Positions 55,601-64,000 of a stretch of DNA of 64,000 nt are shown piece by piece. Source of the stretch: Elmis aenea (taxonomy: Eukaryota > Arthropoda > Insecta > Coleoptera > Elmidae); the NCBI GenBank assembly GCA_947652605.1, contig OX393578.1, positions 1,116,001 through 1,180,000 of the forward strand. The letters are read 5' to 3'. How positions within the stretch are numbered: the first letter of the stretch is position 1; each line of letters opens with the position of its first letter. The translations under genes were made by a program, and so were the position numbers. The notes beneath the pieces are model-generated. The model saw only the letters and a program-made list of their open reading frames with translations. It was not told the DNA's origin and ran no database searches.

Positions 55601-58600
55601 AAACATGGAATGTGATAAATGGACAACCGTTCTGATAGAATGGGTAAGCATTAGATTTCATTACATTGTAAATCATTAATTAAAATCATTGAATTTTATT
55701 TAGATAAACTGTTTGAAACTGTCACCTACTGTACACAATATAGCACAGTTAAAGGATGTAGCATTCCTCTCAAGTTTATTGAAGCTTTTGTAAGTCATAT
55801 TTATTGCTACATTTTCAATTGTGTGTTGCAAATTACATTTTTTGTAGATATTCTGCAGAGCCTTTTACACAACAAGACACGTTAACCTCCCTCTTTAAAC
55901 ACCTTAAGCTCAGCTATTCCAAGATAATTTTCGACAATGTCGATGAAGTACATTTAAGTGATTTATCTGAAAGTGATCTAGTTACAATATGCTCTCTATT
56001 AATGCATTACACGTGCACAGTGGACAAACGAGATACCTTTATAAAACCTTTGTGTAGCACATTATCGAAACAGGTCCAGATTAGTATACGAATGTTTCTA
56101 GAGAAAATGAACCATAACATATGTAACAGAAACCTACATAAGATAATAAAGCAATGTGCTGCAAACGAAACAGATTCAGAAAGTCCTCGTAGTACAGAGC
56201 GCTATTTCATGAGCGGAGATTCGCCTCTCGTAAGTCGAAGTCCGCTACAAGATTTCCTGAGAGTACCCATTACAAGGAAAATACCTTTACAAGAAAGAGA
56301 AATTCGAAAACTTCGCTCCGAACTTGATTTGGAACGTTACGAAAAAGCAGATTTACAAGAGGAACTACAAGCTCAACAACATAGGAACAAAATTCTGTGT
56401 AAGTAATGAATTTTTTTTAGCACATTTTCATAGTACAAACTAATCCATAAACCTAACATAATTATTTTTGTAATATTTTGTTGATTCGATTTATGCTCTA
56501 CTAAACTTTTTTTTTTTCATAGCCAAGCAAATCTCTGACAAAAACAGCGAGGTATCGAAAATAAGAAACGAATTAGCTTCATTGGAATGCAGGTCACCTC
56601 CTCATCAACATGTGAACATGTGTGGCATCGAAAAAACCTTGCGTAGTGAAATTAACAACCTAGAATTGTACATCTCGCAGTTACAAACTGAGCAAGAACA
56701 ACTTCAGGATGACCGCGATGACCTTAAAGAACAATTAAAAAAGACTGAACGACAATGTGCAGTGTGGCAACAAGAAGTCGAAATCGCAGAGCAAAATTAT
56801 GACACACTTCAAGACAAACAAGAGCATCAAACTGCAGAACTTGAAAATTTACGATCTCAGTGCAAAGAACTCGGTGTGCTTCTAGAAGAATTACGAAGTT
56901 CGAGGGTGGCAAACGATACTTTCCTCGAAAGCGATAACTCTCAGGTCGATCTGTGCCATAAACCATTCGATAGCTACGCATCGTTTGAAGACCTTGCCCA
57001 TTCCGTGGTCGATGTGCAGCTTCGTGAAACCCAGAAAGACAACGAAGAGTTAAAAGAAGTGTTGAAGGCCACGAAAGACAGTAATGCTAAGCTGAAATAC
57101 GATTTAGAAAATCTAAAGTGTAAAATTTCTGAACTCACAGCTAACTATCAGACTTTGTATGATGAAAATGAACAACTTATTGATAAGGTAAGAGCATAGT
57201 CCCAAATTCGAGACTCGGTATGGGGATCTTGCTTGTCGTTATAGCAATGATGTTGGTTAAATTGGGACGATATCCCTGTGTCGAAGCTCAAGTCTTAAAC
57301 TCACATTATTACAGGGAAATAATTATTTATTTATGTTTTAGGTGTCGGTACTGACTGAAACACAAAACACCCTGCAGAAAACCCAAACACAGTTGTTCGA
57401 AGCTGCAGAACAGGTGACACAACTTTCCAATACGAATTTTGCGTTAAACGAAAAGATTGTCGAAATCACCAGCGAACTGGAGCAACAGAAGATTGTTACA
57501 CGTGACTTCGAATCGTTGAACTCGTCCCTGTTGAACGATTTGAAGGACACGAAGCAGGATTACGTCAATCTCAACCTCGTTTTGACCGAAAAAAATCAAA
57601 GATATGCAACGCTCGAGAAGCACGCAAACAAAGTCGAAAAGCAGTACGACCGACTGTTGGAAAAGTACAATAGAACGTCATTCGATTTCGATAGCATTAC
57701 CAAGAATTTTGCCGAATTAAATTCGAGTATGGAAAAGTCGTTGCAAAAATTGGAAAACTTCGTAATTGAAAGCGGAGACAGTGGTCTAAATTATGAGGAT
57801 AAAAATGCTGTTTTTATGGCGATATTCGAGCAGCTAGAAGAGAAATGGGAACAACAAATCATTGAACGAAATACACTAAGTCAAAAGGTCGTTACACTAC
57901 AAGAGCTCGTCGATGGTTTGAGTAACGAAGTTGGTGTACTGAATGATCGTGAATCAATTAGTTTACAAGAAAAGCAGGCCCTGAAAATGAACTTGGCAAC
58001 TGCCGAAGAAAAATTAAATACCGTTCAAGACACAGTCGATAATTATTCGCAAAAAATTGATTTCTTGAATAATACCGTAACTGAAATGACACAAACGATA
58101 GTAGACCTAGAAAAGCTGAAGGATATGATCAATGATAGAGACTCGATCATATCGGATTTAGAATCCGCCTGCAGCTCCCTAGAAGTCGAATTATCGTTAG
58201 TCAATGAAGAGATTGTTCGACACAAGGGAAACGAAGAAAAGCTACAAATCGTGTTGGACGATTTGCGGGCTGAAAAGTATGCTGTGGAAGTCAAATTATC
58301 CTCGACTTATGATGAACTGATGCAGCACAAGGAATCGGAAAAACTATTAAGAAAAAGAATGGAAGAATTGGCAGACGATAAAAGCGAATTAGAGAGTAAA
58401 TTGAAAAACGCCATTTTGCACCATCAGGAAAAAACAGAAGAATTAAGCAGGGTCATCGTGGAGCTCGAAACGACCAAGGATAATTACGAGAAGCAGGTCG
58501 AGGATCAGCACGCAAATTTACTCCTTTTGCAGCAAAATGAACAAAAATTGCAGGATATTGTCGCAGACGTAGAAGCCCAGAAGTGTTCACTCGAAAGCCA

Positions 58601-61600
58601 GCTCGATAAAGCGCACAAGGATATTGTAAAATGCAACGAAATACAAGATGCCCTACAAAATGACATTTTCGAGAAAAAAAAACTGTCGTTAGAAACAAAA
58701 TGCGCATTAAATTTGCAAATTGAGGAGCAGCGTGCCAAATTACGAATCCTCGAAACTGACCTAGAAAATTCCCGAATCGAATGCTTGTCCCTTAAAAAAC
58801 AATTGAATGAAACGAGCGAAGTTAAAGCGAAAATCGAAGCAGAACTTGAGGATTGCAAAATAACTCTGAACAACAGAATCGTTATTCTCGAAAAAACCGT
58901 TGAGAAATTACAGCACGACTTGCACGCCGTCACGCAAGAGCGAGACGCCGTGAAGGAGTCTTTTACACAAAAAAATACTGAGTATGCCAGCTTACACCAG
59001 GAAAAAATCGAACAGATAGATCGGCATAAAATGTTGCTGCACCAGTTCAACGAAATTTCTGATAAGCTCAAGAAAAAAGAAGAGGAATGCCTCGATCGTG
59101 ACGATCTCCTATCGAAATCCAACAACGAGCTTCTTTTGTTTAAATTGGAAGCCGAGGAAAAGCACGCCGAGATTAAAAGCATGGAGGGACAGATCGTCAA
59201 ACTCTACACAAAGAAGAAAGAAATGAAATCGGCCATAGCAGCACTCGAAAATGAAAACGAAAATTTAAACAGCAAAGTTCGGGAACTCGGGAATGAAATC
59301 CGGGTCATAGAAAACCTGAAGCACAACTTGGAACAGAAGGTCAGCACGATCGAAGAACACAAGCAGAAGATCCTTGCGGAACTCGCCGATAAGAACGAGG
59401 AACTTGTGAGAATCGTCTCTGATCATGGCATATACAGACATGAATCCGAACAGGAAATTTCGAAATTAAGGAAATTGCTTAAGGAGAGTATTGCTAAAGT
59501 CGAAGCGCTCACAGACGAACGGAACAGTAATATATCTAACTACAAGCACGAAATTAATTCGTTGGTTTACCAGATTGGTGAGCTCACGAGTGGCACGGAA
59601 AAATTAAGGGAAAAAGAACTTAGCTATGTCAAAGAATTACGAACTGTAAAAGATGAACTGGTCGAAGCTACCACGAGTTATACCCAAGCTCTCCAAGAGC
59701 AACAAGAATTGAAAGTGGAAACCGAACAAGAAATCAATAACTTAACAGAAAATTTGCACAGCGTCGTAGCGAAATTTAATAAATTAGACGGTGAAAATAA
59801 AGAGATCGAAAGGGAGCTAACAATTACCAAGGAAAAACTTTTCAGCTTAGAAAACAATAAACTTGAGCTAGAAGTCGAATTATCTCAACAAAAACTCATG
59901 TTCGAGGAAAAATACGAAAAGTGCAAACAGAAATTAAACTTGGAACTTGATGTTTCGCGAAAAAAACAGGAACATCTTGAAAAACAAGTCGCAACGTTGC
60001 TAAAACAAGACGAAAAAAGTTGCAAAGTCAATGGGAATAAATTGGCTAAACTTCGTAAGAAATTCAATGATGCCAAGGAAAACGAAACGCTTCTTTTACA
60101 AAGACTCACGTGTGTTACTCAACAGTATGAAGAAGCCGAAGAAAACTACAAGTCAATTAAAATACTTCATGAGGATTACGTTCGGCAACAGAAGGAAGAG
60201 TTCGAGAACCTTCAAGCCGATCTTCTTCAAAAGCTTGACACGTTAAGCTTCGAAAAAGAGCTACTAGAAAAAGCAGTTATACAACTTAGTGGAAAAGTGG
60301 AAGCCCTTGAAGAAAGAAGCAACGACATTACTAAATTTTATAAAGAAAAGTACGCACAGAAAGTGAGGCTCGTGGAATGTTTACAGTCTGAAATAGAGTC
60401 GTGCAAAGCAAGGAGGAAGAAAATTATGTGTGATCAGGAAGAGCACATGAAGCGGATGTCAATGGAAAAAAAAAAAGTTGAACGACTTACTGGAGAATCA
60501 CACTTACATCAGGCTAAAATGAAAGAAAGTGAAGCAAGGATCATGAGTCTCAAATGTGCGAATGAGGTATTAGAAACCGGAAAAATAAATTTGGAGCTCG
60601 AAATAAGTATGATGGCTGAAAAAGTCCAGAAGCTCGAAGCTCTGAAATTAAGTGACGAAATTAAGTTAATCGAGGAACTTAAAACCAAAGATCACGAAAT
60701 CGCACATATGAATAAGGAAAACGAATTAATGCAAACAAAAATATCAGAGAACGATACGGAAATTGAGACATTAACAACGACTTTTGAGTCCACGAAGCAT
60801 TCGCTGCAAATTTTAAAAAATCAAGATGAAAAACTGAACAAAATCATGGTTGAAGAAAAACAAGCTTCTTTAGAAAAATTGAACGAAACGAAACATAGCG
60901 CTGAAGAGAAGCTAAATGAATTGAAAACCCAAATCAATAACACAAGGAAAAAATACGCCAACGTTTGTGAAGAAATAACAGTTTTAAAACAGGAAAATGT
61001 GGACGTCCAGGAAAAATTAAGTGCCCTTACAACCGAAAAAGAATCAGTAAACAAGGAAGCGGAAGAAAAAGGCAACCTAGTCATGAACCTAAGTAAAACC
61101 ATTGAAGACCAGTCGAATTTAATCGAAACTAAAGAACGTGAAATCTCCGAATTAAATACAAAAGTACAGAATTATTTGAGCGCATTCGGTGAACTCGAAA
61201 ATGAAAAAGTCAGCTTTAAAATCCAAATCGATGCGTTATCCCAGGAACTCAACAAACTCAAAAAGGACAGAGATAATATTGTAGAAGCACAGGATCAGAA
61301 TCAGCAGAACACCGAACAGAATGTTTTGGGGGCCCACAGTAGAGCGATGGAATTTAAAAATGAACTGCTCGAACGCTTGAGTCTTAAAGAAATACAAATA
61401 GAGAACGAACGGCGGTTGAAGAATGACCTGGAGTTGTTGTTGGACGGCGAGAAAAAATCCAAGATGATTTTGGAAATTAAAATTTTGGACCTCACCAACG
61501 AAAAATCAAAGTACCAGCAGCTTCTTTCAACATTCAAAGACTGCATATTAAAATTAGCTTCGTTAGTCAAGGAAAAACCTTTAGAAAATTTATTGGATTA

Positions 61601-64000
61601 CTGTGTCGAACTAGATATAAATACACCGGAAGGTTTAACTACGATCATTAATTTGGTGGAAAAGGATATATTAAATATCATCTCGAAGAAAAACCACTAT
61701 AATGATAAAATCAAAAAACTCGAGCACGAAAACGAAGAAATACAAGACAACATCGAAAGATTGTCACACGAAAAGGAATCGTTAATGAAAGAAAAAAATA
61801 ATTTGATCGACGATTACAATTTATTGTGCACAGAAAAGTTGGAAAGGGACTCCAAAATCGAACTTCATGAAGTAACTGTTAAAGAATACGAGGCTCTTAA
61901 AGATAAATATGCAGACGTCCAAGAAGAAATCACGAAGAATCAGGGGGCCAAGTCCAAAAATTTTGAGCTCGAAGAAAGAATGATTGAGCTTAAAACTAAA
62001 AACGCAAAGATGTGCGAATGTGTCGAAGCGTTCACCCAGTATTATAAGGACGTTAGGACCAAAATAGATTGTCTAGTAACAGAAAGAAATGGTCTGGATG
62101 CCGTGTTTAACAACATGAAACAAACGATTGATACGATTTTATATAAAACATCGCATGTTACTGAAAATTACGAGCCCAAAATTCTTTATGAGAAGAAACA
62201 GAGCTTGGAAATCATTTATGATGATATACAAAAGCAGTTCAGCCGCCTATCGAAAAATATACAAGAGGTGATATTTAATTTCATACCAGCATCTGCAAAA
62301 ATTGTTAACAGCCTATTACCAGACGATCCGACCTCGTACACTACACATTTTGAAGCCTTAAACATTGCAGAAGCATTAGATAATATTCTTGACTTCAAGG
62401 AGCGCATTACAAATGCCCTAGAACAAGCGAAACTCTTCGATAACGCTGTCGAAAGCAAAGACAACAATAAAATCCACAAAGAAAAAATCTTACGTGCCAC
62501 GAACAAAACCAACATTCAAAATTTCGATGGAAAAATTAAGGAGGAAGAATGGAAAAAGAAAAATCTCGCTTTAAGACAGCGACTGACGTTATCCGAAAAC
62601 TCGAAAATGAACCTGGAAAAAAAAGTCAAACAGCTCCGTGACGAGAAGAACGCCCTCATGGAGAAAAACAATGATAATCAAGAGGATGCTCACTACAAAA
62701 TCCTACTCCAACAGTACATCCACACGAAAGAAGATCACGAAAGAGTCCTTAAACAATGCAACGAACAGTACGAAAATCTCGTCAAAGAATATGAGGAATA
62801 CAAAACCAACACGAGATACGTTCCAAAAATGCTAAACCATGACGGGGCAACCAAACTCGAAAAAGACATTAAACTCGAGAAAGAATTGCAGAAGTTGCGA
62901 GAGGCGTATGCGAACATGATGAGCGACAGTTCGAAACTACAGCTGGAGAATGCAACAATGCGGAAACTACTCGACGATCGTACATCTCAATTAAGCGAAC
63001 TTGATTTGATCAAGGAGACGTACGAAAAGTTGCTCGAGGATAAAAATAAATTGATGATCGAATTGGACACGATTAAATACAAACGCAATAGGGACAGAGA
63101 GGAATATATACGTCTGCTTAAGAAAGAGAAGGACGAGGCGAATAATAAAGAAATGAAAAAGATCCAGGACATTAAGTACGAGTACGAAATAAAACTGGAG
63201 AAGATGAAAGAAAAAATGGTAAGTTTATAAAATGATGTACAGAACACTTATTGAAGAAATAACCAATTTAAAAAACAAAATATTTAGATACGACTGTACA
63301 AGGAAGAAGTTGATAAAGAACTTCAGAAACTAGCCTCTGACAAAAACGATAATGTAAGTAGAATTTTAAAATGAGAACAATTAATTTTGCAAGTGTAATT
63401 CTTAGGTTTTGCATTACTATAATTTTCCAGCGTTACCTTCTTCAAACAATTGATCAGCTTAAAAGGGAGCTGAAAGCGACGAAATCTCACTTACAAGAAG
63501 CTTTCATTGATAGAAGCAAGGCTATGGATCAGCTTGGCAGATCAAAAATATACGGAGAATGCGACAGAGTAGAAACTGCAATTTCTAACAGACAAATCAA
63601 GCAGGAGCAAATCGAATACATCAATGCAGATGAAAGTCGAACCAGCATTAAGTCAGAAAATGTGTTTTTGCGGAATAGAGAAGACTCCGACGACTTCGTA
63701 AGAAGTGTTGCAAATAAACGTCGCGGCAGTGAAGATAAAAAATATGCAACCGTATCCAAATCAAGCGGCATGGATGTTATTAAAGAAGTCGGCATTCGAC
63801 GACACGCATCTGTCAATACCCTCACATCTGCCATTAGTGAGTGAAACTTATGAATGATTTTTTTGTTTCTCAATATTTTAAATACTGTATTTGCCGACCT
63901 AAAAGACCCATGATGGACCTATTAAACTCATAAATGTTAAGATCAAAGATGTCGACAGTAGTCTAAAACTAATGAAATCTTATTTTGCCTATTACTTGTT

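Overview
The window is AT-rich animal DNA with spliced genes. Short GT-AG introns (down to about 55-65 bp), piggyBac-, hAT- and mariner-type transposon relics and the protein families present point to an insect. A beetle or other holometabolous insect is my guess, but nothing in the sequence fixes the order. Three protein-coding genes can be built exon by exon, all on the + strand and all in the right half.

Left half (1-33946): no exon of a recognisable gene. It holds many short non-autonomous DNA elements: a 386-bp hAT-like element with a perfect 8-bp target duplication, two piggyBac-like elements flanked by TTAA, and a 0.9-kb foldback with arms of about 317 bp. It also holds several dispersed repeat families, a satellite-like monomer of about 170 bp in short arrays, and a dead mariner transposase fragment. 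The first exon found downstream starts in mid-codon and corresponds to the second coding exon of ZSWIM5/6. Part or all of this stretch is therefore probably its first intron. A textbook juxtaposed acceptor/donor (TACTAAC, pyrimidine tract, CAG|GTAAGT) at 22251-22282 looks like a recursive-splicing ratchet point for that intron.

33947-46665: fourteen exons of a ZSWIM4/5/6-family SWIM zinc-finger gene, complete to its stop but lacking the N-terminal exon. A 3' UTR of about 2.7 kb runs to a poly(A) signal at 49308 and contains a transposon relic and a strong hairpin. 50104-55119: a ten-exon gene for a coiled-coil protein of about 646 aa, most like CSPP1 (centrosome and spindle pole associated protein). 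55605-63844 (end uncertain): a NuMA/Mud-type spindle-pole protein with an N-terminal hook-like domain, the conserved NuMA motif after it, and a huge coiled coil mostly encoded by one 5877-nt exon. Its last visible stop codon overlaps a perfect splice donor, so the gene may continue past the window.

The CSPP1-like and NuMA-like genes lie head to tail only 485 bp apart, and both families act at spindle poles or centrosomes. The ZSWIM gene is not known to be functionally linked to them.
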